In this document: piece after piece, positions 31,010 to 42,408 of the stretch
Numbering within the stretch: position 1 is the first letter of the stretch
Layout of the letters: each line of letters begins with the position of its first letter
Origin: Stenotrophomonas nitritireducens
GTDB lineage: Bacteria > Pseudomonadota > Gammaproteobacteria > Xanthomonadales > Xanthomonadaceae
Direction: 5' to 3'
Length of the DNA: 64,000 nucleotides
Assembly (NCBI RefSeq): GCF_001700965.1
Contig: NZ_CP016756.1
Location: 310,001 to 374,000, forward strand
The notes under the pieces: model-generated
Databases searched by the model: none
Seen by the model: only the letters and a program-made list of their open reading frames with translations
Told to the model about the DNA's origin: nothing
Translations under genes and position numbers: made by a program

Positions 31010-31594
31010 ATGAAGATCCTCAAAGCCCCCCTGCTCGCCCTGGCCCTCGTGCTCCCTCTGACTGCCTGCGGTGAAAAACAGGCCGCCAGTACGCCGTCCG
31101 CCGAGAGCACCATCGGCGCAAAGGTCCGCGAGGCCACCGACCAGGCCCGCAAGGAAATGGCGGCAGGCAACGTCAGCATCGGTCACGATGGTGCCAACGT
31201 GGAGCTCACGCCCAGCGGCGACCTGCTGATCAACGGCACCTCCATTCCGCTCAACGACAGCCAGCGCGCCATCACCCTGCGCTATCGCGCGCAGATGCTC
31301 AGCATCGCCGAAGCCGGCATCGATATCGGCGTGCAGGGCGCCAACCTCGGCGCCAAGGCAGCCGGTGAAGCGATCAAGGGCATTTTCTCCGGCAACTCGG
31401 AGAAGATCGAAGAGCGCATCAATGCCGAAGCGGACAAGATCAAGGCCAGTGCGACCAAGCTGTGTGACCAGCTGCCAGCCTTGATGGTCACCCAGCAGCA
31501 GCTGGCTGAGGCGGTACCTGCGTTCAAGCCGTACGCGAAGATGGACCAGGGCGACATCGACGACTGCCGCAACGGCAACTCGCAGTCGTTCTGA
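31010..31594 (+). CDS. Lipoprotein, YggN-like (DUF2884)
   Basis: 194 aa. Lipobox PLTAC with Cys20. The body resembles DUF2884/YggN proteins: a beta-strand section (NVSIGHDGANVELTPSGDLLINGT), then LNDSQRAITLRYRAQM, and a helical part ending in cysteine pairs (TKLCDQLP, DDCRNG). Function unknown. It lies 30 bp after the GSGD protein and carries the same downstream motif as the next lipoprotein, suggesting the two are distant relatives. Confidence 0.75.
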   Translation: MKILKAPLLALALVLPLTACGEKQAASTPSAESTIGAKVREATDQARKEMAAGNVSIGHDGANVELTPSGDLLINGTSIPLNDSQRAITLRYRAQMLSIAEAGIDIGVQGANLGAKAAGEAIKGIFSGNSEKIEERINAEADKIKASATKLCDQLPALMVTQQQLAEAVPAFKPYAKMDQGDIDDCRNGNSQSF

Positions 31595-31602
31595 CCTGCA
31601 CA

Positions 31603-31632
31603 GGCGGGGGCGGTAGAATGGCCGCCCCCGCC
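31603..31632 (+). terminator. 11-bp hairpin, terminator-like, overlapping a TAGAAT -10-like box
   Basis: Stem GGCGGGGGCGG / CCGCCCCCGCC with an 8-nt loop, followed by GTTGTTGTT. The loop contains TAGAAT (31614-31619), which looks like a -10 box, so the site might end one transcript and begin the next. Confidence 0.5.
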
Positions 31633-31651
31633 GTTGTTGTTACCTGCCGCC

Positions 31652-32080
31652 ATGAACAAACTGCTGTTGCTGATCCTCGTTGCCGTCGCCACCCTGGCCA
31701 CCGGCTGTGATCGCGAAAAGTACGCTGAGCACCGCAGCGAGCGCAGCAAGCCCAAGACCGAAGTCACCCTGGAGCGCATCGCCATCCGCCGCGCGCCCTA
31801 CCCGAACCTGGACATCCTGCCGGACGGCCGGTTGCGTGTGGATGACATCGTCATTCCCTTGAATGCCGAACAGCAGGCGCTGCTGCAGACCAGCTACGTC
31901 AAGCTGCAGATCCTGCGCCAGAACACCCTGGTGGACGCCGACCCGGCGTTGGCACAGGAACGTTCGCTGCCACTGCAGATCCCGGAAGGCCAGTCGCCAT
32001 TCCCGCCGGACCTGGCCAAGCAGATCCCCGAGTTCGAAAAGTACGGCGAAGCCCTGGCCAACCTGCGCGCGCTGCGCTGA
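31652..32080 (+). CDS. Predicted lipoprotein of unknown function
   Basis: 142 aa from ATG 31652; lipobox LATGC with Cys19. The stretch LDILPDGRLRVDDIVIPLNAEQQALL resembles the ELTPSGDLLINGTSIPLNDSQ part of the preceding DUF2884 protein, so it is probably a diverged duplicate. The rest is helical and proline-containing. It closes the operon before a SMAG repeat pair. Confidence 0.7.
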   Translation: MNKLLLLILVAVATLATGCDREKYAEHRSERSKPKTEVTLERIAIRRAPYPNLDILPDGRLRVDDIVIPLNAEQQALLQTSYVKLQILRQNTLVDADPALAQERSLPLQIPEGQSPFPPDLAKQIPEFEKYGEALANLRALR

Positions 32081-32084
32081 GCCC

Positions 32085-32211
32085 GTAGTGCCGAGCCATG
32101 CTCGGCAGAAGCCTTACCAAAGATCCAAATGTAGTGCCGAGCCATGCTCGGCAAAGGCCTTACCGGCCAAACCTGCCCTCACCCCAACCCCTCTCCCGCA
32201 CGCAGAAGAGG
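32085..32211. repeat. Two SMAG palindromes plus a decayed CCCTCTCCCGC-family copy
   Basis: Direct copies of GTAGTGCCGAGC..GCTCGGCA at 32085-32107 and 32131-32153, 46 bp apart, then a partial CCTCACCCCAACCCCTCTCC copy at about 32176-32211 whose second arm has decayed. They fill the convergent gap before fumC. Confidence 0.85.
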
Positions 32212-32254
32212 GACTCAAGCCATGGTGTCGACCAGGGGGGCGGCACTGCGCTCC

Positions 32255-35250
<2,996 letters not shown>

Positions 35251-35273
35251 GCGCCGAAGCCCAGAAATCCGAG

Positions 35274-35314
35274 AGCCCCTCTCCCGCCTGCGGGAGAGGG
35301 GTTGGGGTGAGGGC
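35274..35314. repeat. CCCTCTCCCGC-family palindrome
   Basis: AGCCCCTCTCCCGCCTGCGG.. hairpin followed by the GGTTGGGGTGAGGGC tail, 24 bp after purB. Same family as 9699, 42290 and 61045. Confidence 0.85.
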
Positions 35315-35326
35315 AAGCTTCTGGAT

Positions 35327-35532
35327 GTAGTGCCGAGCCATGCTCGGCATGGGCTTTCCTGGTAGAGCCTGTTGCCGAGCATGGCTCGGCACTACAGTGC
35401 ATTGCTGGTACAGCCCCTTGCCGAGCACGGCTCGGCACTACAGTGCATTGCTGGTACGACCCCTTGCCGAGCATGGCGCGGCACTACGGTGCATTGCTGG
35501 TACGGCCCCTGCCGAGCATGGCTCGGCATTAC
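35327..35532. repeat. SMAG array: one forward copy and four inverted copies in tandem
   Basis: Forward copy 35327-35349; inverted copies (TGCCGAGC..GCTCGGCACTAC) at 35373, 35419, 35465 and 35510, a period of 46, 46 and 45 bp. The spacers AGTGCATTGCTGGTAC(A/G)... are also conserved, so the whole 46-bp unit was duplicated in tandem. With the preceding repeat it fills the 393-bp gap between purB and the oxygenase gene; no gene is seen there. Confidence 0.92.
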
Positions 35533-35643
35533 ATTTGATTCAGATCAGTCGCATGCCGTGCGCATTGCCGCCAACAAGGGGACAATGGGGGCCTGTGCGC
35601 TACGCGCACCCCTGTTCGACCTCCGTTGCAAAGGATTTCCCCC

Positions 35644-37119
35644 ATGGCTGCACGCAAGCAAAAGACCTATCCGATCGAAGTACAGGCCCGCGCCGGCCTG
35701 CCGCTGGGCATGGCCCCGGCCACCTTCCTGCGCGACTACTGGCAGAAGCGTCCGCTGCTGATCCGCGCCGCTTTCCCTGACTTTGAAACCCCGGTGCTGC
35801 CCGAAGACCTGGCCGGCCTGGCCTGTGAAGAAGGTGCGCTGGCGCGCATCGTCAGCCATGACCGCGCCACCGATGGCTGGGAGCTGCGTACCGGCCCGTT
35901 CCAGGAAGAAGACTTCCCCGGCATGCCCGACCACGACTGGACCCTGCTGGTGCAGGACGTGGACAAGTGGGACCCGGAAGTGCGCGCCCTGACCTCGTAC
36001 TTCAACTTCCTGCCGCGCTGGCGCATGGATGACGTGATGATCAGCTTTGCCGCCACCGGCGGTTCGGTTGGCGCCCACGTCGACCAGTACGACGTATTCC
36101 TGCTGCAGGCCCATGGCCAGCGCCGCTGGCAGATCGACGCCAGCGAGTCGACCAAGGGCAAACGCCCGTCGCTGGAGTTCCGCCCCGACGTGGAACTGAA
36201 GCTGCTGAAGAAGTTCAAGGCGACCCACGATTGGGTGCTGGGCCCGGGTGACATGCTGTACCTGCCGCCGAATGTGCCGCACAACGGCGTTGCCGTGAAC
36301 CCCTGCCTGACCTTCTCCTTCGGCATGCGTGCGCCGTCCTCGGCCGAGCTGATCAGCGATTATCTGGACGATCTGGTCGCCGATGCCGACGAATCCATCC
36401 GCTTCCAGGACCCGGACCTGAAGCTGCCGGAAGACCCGAACGAGATCGACGCAGCCGCCATGAAGCGCGTCGTCGCCGCGCTCAACGCCCTGCGCATGAA
36501 CGACCCCGACCGCCTCGGCAACTGGTTCGGCCGCTTCATCACCACCTACCGCGCCGCTGGCGACATCCTGCCCTCGCAGGCCCCGCCGTCGCCGGAAGAA
36601 GTGACCGCCGAGCTGGAAAACGGCGGCGTGCTTGAGCGCCACCCCTGGGCCCGCCTGGCCTGGCGCCGCGCCACCCGTGGCGCCTCGCTGTACTGCTCCG
36701 GGCTGGCCTTCCAGCTGTCGATCAAGGACGCGCAGACCCTGGCCGGCGCCGAGCAGATCGATATCGCCCTGTTCAACAAGCTCGGCAACAAGGGCCGTGA
36801 CGCCCTGATGGAGCTGATCACCGGCGGCCATTACCAGCTGCTCGACGTTGAAACCATTGCCGCCATGCTCGCCGAGCAGGATGCACTGGAAGTGCTGGAA
36901 GACGCCGAGCAGGACTTCGACGACGAAGAATTCGATGACGAGGCCGATGCCCCGGAAGTGGAAATCGAAGTCATCGAGTACAGCGAAGCCGGTGACGGCG
37001 AGCCTTCCAGCGCCAGCATCGAGACCGTGCTGGTCAGCGAGGAAGGCGTCGAGGTCGTGGTGATCTGCGACGACGGTGATGAAGAAGACGAAGACGACGC
37101 GGAAACGCCGTCGGCATGA
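35644..37119 (+). CDS. roxA: JmjC/cupin-4 ribosomal oxygenase (YcfD/RoxA-like) with acidic C-terminal tail
   Basis: 491 aa from ATG 35644 (AAGGA nine bases upstream). 2-oxoglutarate/Fe(II) dioxygenase; E. coli YcfD hydroxylates an arginine of ribosomal protein L16. The iron triad is His145-x-Asp147 (GAHVDQYD) and His213 (NVPHNGVAV); FLRDYWQKRPLLIRAAF at the start is typical. Residues 416-491 are an added tail with 34 Asp/Glu in 76 residues and no Lys, Arg or His, longer than in the family norm (~375-400 aa). It overlaps the next gene by ATGA. Confidence 0.88.
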   Translation: MAARKQKTYPIEVQARAGLPLGMAPATFLRDYWQKRPLLIRAAFPDFETPVLPEDLAGLACEEGALARIVSHDRATDGWELRTGPFQEEDFPGMPDHDWTLLVQDVDKWDPEVRALTSYFNFLPRWRMDDVMISFAATGGSVGAHVDQYDVFLLQAHGQRRWQIDASESTKGKRPSLEFRPDVELKLLKKFKATHDWVLGPGDMLYLPPNVPHNGVAVNPCLTFSFGMRAPSSAELISDYLDDLVADADESIRFQDPDLKLPEDPNEIDAAAMKRVVAALNALRMNDPDRLGNWFGRFITTYRAAGDILPSQAPPSPEEVTAELENGGVLERHPWARLAWRRATRGASLYCSGLAFQLSIKDAQTLAGAEQIDIALFNKLGNKGRDALMELITGGHYQLLDVETIAAMLAEQDALEVLEDAEQDFDDEEFDDEADAPEVEIEVIEYSEAGDGEPSSASIETVLVSEEGVEVVVICDDGDEEDEDDAETPSA

Positions 37120-38021
37120 GTCAAACCGCGATCTTTCACGTAGAGATCGCCGACTACGCCGTGCAGCAGGCATTGCTGCACGGCGTGCGTCATACGGTGT
37201 TCGTAAGCGAACAGAACGTTCCGGCCGAACTTGAGATCGATGCCCTGGATCCGCTCAGCGACCACGCCTTGGCGCTGGACGCGGACGGCCAGGCCATCGG
37301 TGCCGCCCGCCTCACCCCGGACCAGCGCATCGGCCGCATGGCGGTACTGTCCGCCTGGCGCGGCAAAGGCGTGGGCCAGGCCTTGTTGAACGCCCTGCTG
37401 GCCACTGCCCGTACTCGCGGCTGGGGCGAGGTCAGCCTGCATGCCCAGTTGCATGCCCGCGACTTCTACGCCTGCAACGGCTTTCTGCCGGAAGGCGCTG
37501 AATTTGAAGAGGCCGGCATCGGCCACCAGAGCATGCGCCGTCGCCTGGACGGCGCCATGCGCGTGCAGGACCCGGCGCAGGCCCGCGCCGCAACCGCGGC
37601 GGTGATCCACGCTGCACGTCGCCGCCTCTGCCTGCAACTGCGCGGCAATGACACCCTGCTCGCCCAGCCACTTGTAGTGGACGCCTTGCGCCGTTTTGCC
37701 ACCGCCCGCCACGACAAGCAGGCGCAGCTGCTGCTGCACGAAGCCGACCTGCCCGCCCTGCCTGCGGCCTTCCTGGCCCTGGTGCAGCGCCTGCCCAGCG
37801 TGTTCCAGCTACGCGAACCGGTGGATCCGGCGGATTGCCAAGTGGCGTCGGCCGCCATCAGCAATGACCGTGGCGACTGCTACTTTCGTCCAATAGGCGC
37901 CCGCATCGAAGGCGAGCTGTGGCTGGATGCACCCGCCCGCGCGCAGCAGCAGGAAGCGCAGTTCAAGCGCATCTGGGAGCGTTCACGCGTTTGCAACGGG
38001 CTTCGCGTATTGGGTGTGTGA
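37116..38021 (+). CDS. GNAT acetyltransferase fused to a second C-terminal domain
   Basis: 301 aa. Residues about 1-145 are a GNAT N-acetyltransferase of the ElaA/YjcF-like type (VFVSEQNVPAELEIDALD, AVLSAWRGKGVGQALLNALL, FYACNGFLPEG). Residues about 150-301 form a separate domain (AVIHAARRRLCLQLRGNDTL; ending FKRIWERSRVCNGLRVLGV) with the look of the PLD-like DUF7931 group but no HKD motif. Starts inside the stop of the oxygenase gene, so the two are coupled. Substrate unknown. Confidence 0.82.
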   Translation: MSQTAIFHVEIADYAVQQALLHGVRHTVFVSEQNVPAELEIDALDPLSDHALALDADGQAIGAARLTPDQRIGRMAVLSAWRGKGVGQALLNALLATARTRGWGEVSLHAQLHARDFYACNGFLPEGAEFEEAGIGHQSMRRRLDGAMRVQDPAQARAATAAVIHAARRRLCLQLRGNDTLLAQPLVVDALRRFATARHDKQAQLLLHEADLPALPAAFLALVQRLPSVFQLREPVDPADCQVASAAISNDRGDCYFRPIGARIEGELWLDAPARAQQQEAQFKRIWERSRVCNGLRVLGV

Positions 38022-38098
38022 GCGCTGACCCGGCCAGGACAAGGCCCAGTCAGGTATTAATGCGCGGGACAGTGTGCATGCCCCTTCCTGTCCACTGA

Positions 38099-38174
38099 GG
38101 GGTATAATTCAGTGGTTAGAACACGCCCGCGCGGGACGCTGAAGCAAGGTCCGCCGGTTCCCAGAACTACCCCA
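38099..38174 (+). promoter_or_regulatory. TATAAT box in a tRNA-like leader upstream of sucA
   Basis: A perfect TATAAT lies at 38103-38108, 89 bp before the sucA start, without a good -35. The same DNA begins GGGGTATAATTCAGTGGTTA and ends CTACCCCA 76 bases later; the ends can pair like a tRNA acceptor stem (six of seven), and TTC..GAA with a GTGG loop resembles a D arm. The anticodon and T arms do not fold, so it is not a functional tRNA. Best read as the sucA promoter, possibly derived from a tRNA relic. Confidence 0.4.
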
Positions 38175-38196
38175 CAAGTGAATCCGACTCTCCATC

Positions 38197-41028
38197 GTGG
38201 ACAATCTACTGAAGCAGTTTGCGCAATCATCGCAGCTCGCCGGCGGCAACGCCTCCTATGTCGAGGACCTGTACGAACAGTACCTCGTCTCCCCGGACAG
38301 TGTGGACCCCAAGTGGAAGTCCTACTTTGACGGCTTCAAAGGCCGCGAAGCGGGCGATGTGCCGCACTCTGCCGCCATCGCTCACATCACCGAAGCCGCC
38401 AGGAATGCCGGCAAGGTCGGTGGCAATGCCGGTTCCGGCGATGAGCGCGAGCGCAATGTCGGCCGCCTGATCACCGCCTACCGTTCGCGCGGCCATCTGG
38501 GTGCCAATCTTGATCCGCTGGGCCTGACCCCGCCGGTCAACCCGCCAGACCTGGGCCTGCCCTTCCATCACCTCAGCGATGCCGACCTCAACGACGAGTT
38601 CAGCACCGGTGGTGTGGGCGGCCAGCCGCGGATGAAGCTGCGCGATCTGGTTGCGCGCCTGAAGGCGACGTATACCGGCTCGATCGGCGCGGAATTCATG
38701 TATATCGCCGAAGTCGAGCAGCGCCAGTGGCTTTACCAGCGCCTCGAAACCGCCGGTGGCAACTACAACCTGGATGCCGACACCAAGCGCCGCACCCTGG
38801 AGCGCCTGACCGCGGCCGAAGGCCTTGAGCGTTACCTGCACACCAAGTACGTCGGCCAGAAGCGCTTCTCGCTGGAAGGCGGCGACTCGCTGATCCCGAT
38901 GATGGATACCATCATCCGTGACGCCGGCAAGGAAGGCGTCAAGGACGTGATCATCGGCATGGCCCACCGCGGCCGCCTGAACGTGCTGGTCAATACCCTC
39001 GGCAAGAACCCGCGCAAGCTGTTCGACGAGTTCGAAGGCAAGTTCGAGCACGACGACCGCGCCGTGGCCGGTGACGTGAAGTACCACATGGGCTTCTCGG
39101 CCGACGTTGCCAGCGATGGCGGCCCGGTGCACCTGGCCCTGGCGTTCAACCCATCCCACCTCGAAATCGCCGATCCGGTGGTTGTCGGCTCGGTGCGCTC
39201 GCGCCAGGAACGCCGCAACGACACCGCGCGCAAGCAGGTGATGCCGGTCCTGATCCACGGCGACGCCGCATTCGCCGGCCAGGGCGTGGTGATGGAACTT
39301 TTCCAGATGTCGCAGGCGCGTGGTTTCACCGTCGGCGGCACCGTGCACATCGTCATCAACAACCAGGTGGGCTTCACCACCTCCAACCGCGACGACTCGC
39401 GCTCGACCCTGTACTGCACCGACATCGCCAAGATGGTCGCTGCCCCGGTCCTGCACGTGAACGGCGACGATCCCGAAGCCGTGGTGTTCGCGGCCAAGCT
39501 GGCCTATGACTTCCGCCAGCAGTTCAACAAGGACGTCGTGATCGACCTGGTCTGCTACCGCCGCTGGGGCCACAACGAAGCCGATGAACCGGCGATCACC
39601 CAGCCGCTGATGTATCAGGTGATCCGCAAGCACAAGACCACCCGCGAGCTCTACGCCGAGCAGCTGGAAGCCGCAGGCGTCATCGCTGCCGGCGCCGGCA
39701 AGGAGATGGTCGACGCTTACCGCAACAAGCTGGACTCGGGCGAAGTCACCACCGAGCTGGCCAAGGTCGAAAAGACCCCGGCCACCAGCAAGATGTACGT
39801 GGATTGGTCCAAGTACCTGTCGGGCAAGCTGTCCGACCCGGTCAGCACCAAGGTCGACATGGGCAAGCTGACCCAGCTGGCCACCCTGATCAACACCATT
39901 CCGGAAGGCGTGGAAGTGCATTCGCGCGTTGCCAAGGTGTACGACGACCGTCGCAAGATGGCCGCCGGTGAAATCCTGGGCGACTGGGGCTTTGCCGAAA
40001 ACCTGGCCTATGCAACGCTGCTGGACGAAGGTAATGCGCTGCGCCTGGTTGGCCAGGACGTCGGCCGCGGCACCTTCACCCACCGCCACGCGATCCTGCA
40101 CGACCAGAAGACCGACAACTACTACCTGCCGCTGCGGCAGCTGGTCGAGTCGCCGGAACAGGCCACCATCATCGATTCGCTGCTCAGCGAAGAAGCCGTG
40201 ATGGCGTTTGAATACGGCTTCTCCACCACCGATCCGAACACCCTGTGCATCTGGGAAGGCCAGTTCGGCGACTTCGCCAACGGCGCCCAGGTGGTGATCG
40301 ACCAGTTCATCGCCTCCGGCGAAGCAAAGTGGGGCCGTATCTCCGGCCTGACCCTGCTGCTGCCGCACGGCTATGAAGGCCAGGGCCCGGAGCACAGCTC
40401 GGCGCGCCTTGAGCGCTTCCTGCAGCTGTGCGCGCTGGAGAACATGCTGGTCTGCGTGCCGTCGACCCCGGCGCAGGCATTCCACATGCTGCGTCGCCAG
40501 ATGCGCATGGACACCCGCAAGCCGCTGGTGGTGATGTCGCCCAAGTCGCTGCTGCGTCACAAGCTGGCCGTGTCCAGCATGGACGAAATGGCCAACGGCG
40601 AGTTCCAGCATCTGATTGGTGATGCCAAGGCCGATGCGAAGAAGGTGAAGCGTGTTGTGGTCTGTTCGGGCAAGGTCTATTACGACCTACTGGAAGACGT
40701 GACCAAGCGCGGCCAGGACGATGTTGCGCTGGTCCGCGTCGAACAGCTCTATCCGTTCCCGCGCCCGGCGCTGGCCGCCGAACTGAAGAAGTACGGCAAG
40801 GCCACCGACGTCGTGTGGTGTCAGGAAGAGCCGATGAACCAGGGTGCGTGGTACCAGATCAAGCATCACCTGCAGGCATGCGTGGCCGATGGCCAGGCGC
40901 TGCACTATGCCGGTCGTCCGCGTTCTCCGTCGCCTGCTGTTGGCCACATGTCCGATCACCTGCGCGAACTCGCACAGCTGCTCGCCGACGCGCTGGTCAA
41001 CAAGATCGACGACAACTACGCCGAATAA
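38197..41028 (+). CDS. sucA: 2-oxoglutarate dehydrogenase E1 component
   Basis: 943 aa, GTG start (MDNLLKQFAQSSQL); an upstream Shine-Dalgarno is not evident. Thiamine-diphosphate enzyme that decarboxylates 2-oxoglutarate and loads succinyl onto E2. Visible: the E2-docking start YVEDLYEQYLVSP, IGMAHRGRLNVLVNTLGK, VGGTVHIVINNQVGFTTS, and the TPP/Mg segment HVNGDDPEAV. First gene of sucA-sucB-lpd on one strand; the gap to sucB is 42 bp. Confidence 0.97.
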   Translation: MDNLLKQFAQSSQLAGGNASYVEDLYEQYLVSPDSVDPKWKSYFDGFKGREAGDVPHSAAIAHITEAARNAGKVGGNAGSGDERERNVGRLITAYRSRGHLGANLDPLGLTPPVNPPDLGLPFHHLSDADLNDEFSTGGVGGQPRMKLRDLVARLKATYTGSIGAEFMYIAEVEQRQWLYQRLETAGGNYNLDADTKRRTLERLTAAEGLERYLHTKYVGQKRFSLEGGDSLIPMMDTIIRDAGKEGVKDVIIGMAHRGRLNVLVNTLGKNPRKLFDEFEGKFEHDDRAVAGDVKYHMGFSADVASDGGPVHLALAFNPSHLEIADPVVVGSVRSRQERRNDTARKQVMPVLIHGDAAFAGQGVVMELFQMSQARGFTVGGTVHIVINNQVGFTTSNRDDSRSTLYCTDIAKMVAAPVLHVNGDDPEAVVFAAKLAYDFRQQFNKDVVIDLVCYRRWGHNEADEPAITQPLMYQVIRKHKTTRELYAEQLEAAGVIAAGAGKEMVDAYRNKLDSGEVTTELAKVEKTPATSKMYVDWSKYLSGKLSDPVSTKVDMGKLTQLATLINTIPEGVEVHSRVAKVYDDRRKMAAGEILGDWGFAENLAYATLLDEGNALRLVGQDVGRGTFTHRHAILHDQKTDNYYLPLRQLVESPEQATIIDSLLSEEAVMAFEYGFSTTDPNTLCIWEGQFGDFANGAQVVIDQFIASGEAKWGRISGLTLLLPHGYEGQGPEHSSARLERFLQLCALENMLVCVPSTPAQAFHMLRRQMRMDTRKPLVVMSPKSLLRHKLAVSSMDEMANGEFQHLIGDAKADAKKVKRVVVCSGKVYYDLLEDVTKRGQDDVALVRVEQLYPFPRPALAAELKKYGKATDVVWCQEEPMNQGAWYQIKHHLQACVADGQALHYAGRPRSPSPAVGHMSDHLRELAQLLADALVNKIDDNYAE

Positions 41029-41070
41029 GCCCCCTTTTCCACAAGAAAACGAAACCAGGAAATCAGCCAA

Positions 41071-42282
41071 ATGGCCACCGAAGTCAAAGTACCGGTACTG
41101 CCCGAATCCGTCTCCGACGCCACCATCGCCACCTGGCACAAGAAGGCTGGCGAGGCCGTCAAGCGTGATGAGAACCTGCTCGACCTGGAAACCGACAAGG
41201 TCGTGTTGGAAGTACCGGCGCCGGTTGATGGCGTGCTGAAGGAAATCAAGTTCCAGGAAGGCGACACCGTCACCTCCAGCCAGATCCTGGCCATCATCGA
41301 GGAAGGCGCGGTTGCCGCTGCCGCCCCGGCCGCTGCTGCCGAAGCGCCGAAGGCCGCTGCCCCGGCACCTGCCGCTCCGGCCGCAGCCCCGGCTGCCGCT
41401 GCTGCACCGGCCCCGGCTGCCAAGTCGGCTGCCGACAGCCTGCCCCCGGGCGCCCGCTTCTCGGCCATCACCGAAGGCGTGAACCCGGCTGACGTGTCCG
41501 GCACCGGCCGCCACGGCGCGGTGACCAAGGAAGACATCGTCAACTTCGCCCGCAACGGCGGCGTCGGCAAGGCCGGCGGTGCACGTCCGGAAGAACGCGT
41601 GCCGATGACCCGCATGCGCAAGCGCATTGCCGAGCGCCTGATGCAGTCGAAGAACTCGACCGCCATGCTGACCACCTTCAACGAAGTCAACCTGTCCAAG
41701 GTCTCGGCTGCGCGCAAGGAACTGCAGGAAGAGTTCGTCAAGGCCCACGGCATCAAGCTGGGCTTCATGAGCTTCTTCGTGAAGGCTGCCGCCAACGCAC
41801 TGCAGCGCTTCCCGCTGGTCAATGCCTCGATCGATGGTGACGACATCATCTATCACGGCTACTCGGACATCTCGATCGCCGTGTCCACCGAAAAGGGTCT
41901 GGTGACCCCGGTGCTGCGCAACGTCGAGCGCATGTCGTTCGCCGACATCGAAAAGGCAATTGCCGACTACGCCAAGAAGGCCCGTGACGGCAAGCTGTCG
42001 CTGGAAGAACTGCAGGGCGGCACCTTCACCGTGACCAACGGTGGCACCTTCGGTTCGCTGATGTCGACCCCTATCGTCAACCCGCCGCAGAGCGCCATCC
42101 TCGGCATGCACGCCATCAAGGACCGTCCGATCGCCGAGAACGGCCAGGTCGTGATCGCGCCGATGATGTACCTGGCCATGTCCTATGACCACCGCATCAT
42201 CGACGGCAAGGATTCGGTGCAGTTCCTGGTGGACATCAAGAACCAGCTGGAAAACCCGGGCCGCATGCTGTTCGGCCTGTAA
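41071..42282 (+). CDS. sucB: Dihydrolipoamide succinyltransferase (E2 of 2-oxoglutarate dehydrogenase)
   Basis: 403 aa. One lipoyl domain (1-77) with the lipoylated lysine at Lys43 in [12 protein letters not shown], an Ala/Pro-rich linker (about 80-120), the peripheral-subunit-binding domain (about 123-160, [15 protein letters not shown]), and the acyltransferase core ending in [10 protein letters not shown] with catalytic His374 and Asp378. AGGA precedes the start. A repeat cluster separates it from lpd. Confidence 0.97.
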   Translation: MATEVKVPVLPESVSDATIATWHKKAGEAVKRDENLLDLETDKVVLEVPAPVDGVLKEIKFQEGDTVTSSQILAIIEEGAVAAAAPAAAAEAPKAAAPAPAAPAAAPAAAAAPAPAAKSAADSLPPGARFSAITEGVNPADVSGTGRHGAVTKEDIVNFARNGGVGKAGGARPEERVPMTRMRKRIAERLMQSKNSTAMLTTFNEVNLSKVSAARKELQEEFVKAHGIKLGFMSFFVKAAANALQRFPLVNASIDGDDIIYHGYSDISIAVSTEKGLVTPVLRNVERMSFADIEKAIADYAKKARDGKLSLEELQGGTFTVTNGGTFGSLMSTPIVNPPQSAILGMHAIKDRPIAENGQVVIAPMMYLAMSYDHRIIDGKDSVQFLVDIKNQLENPGRMLFGL

Positions 42283-42289
42283 GAGCTCT

Positions 42290-42388
42290 GAGCCCCTCTC
42301 CTCCGGGAGAGGGGTTGGGGTGAGGGCCACGGCCCTCCCGCACCCTCATCCGGCGCTACGCGCCACCTTCTCCCGCAGGGAGAAGGGA
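42290..42388. repeat. Two palindromic repeats between sucB and lpdA
   Basis: A CCCCTCTCCTCCGGGAGAGG hairpin with GGTTGGGGTGAGGGC tail, followed by an inverse-type copy CCTCATCCGGCG..CCTTCTCCCGCAGGGAGAAG. They start 8 bp after the sucB stop and end 20 bp before lpdA, inside an operon, and could act in mRNA processing or stability. Confidence 0.85.
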
Positions 42389-42408
42389 TTGGTACCAAGG
42401 AATCTCAA

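Noticed and set aside
35327..35532. CRISPR array
   Set aside because: Repeats are palindromic SMAG elements and the spacers are conserved between copies, unlike CRISPR spacers; no cas genes.
38099..38174. A functional tRNA gene
   Set aside because: Acceptor and D arms look plausible but no anticodon stem or T arm folds; kept only as a relic/promoter idea.
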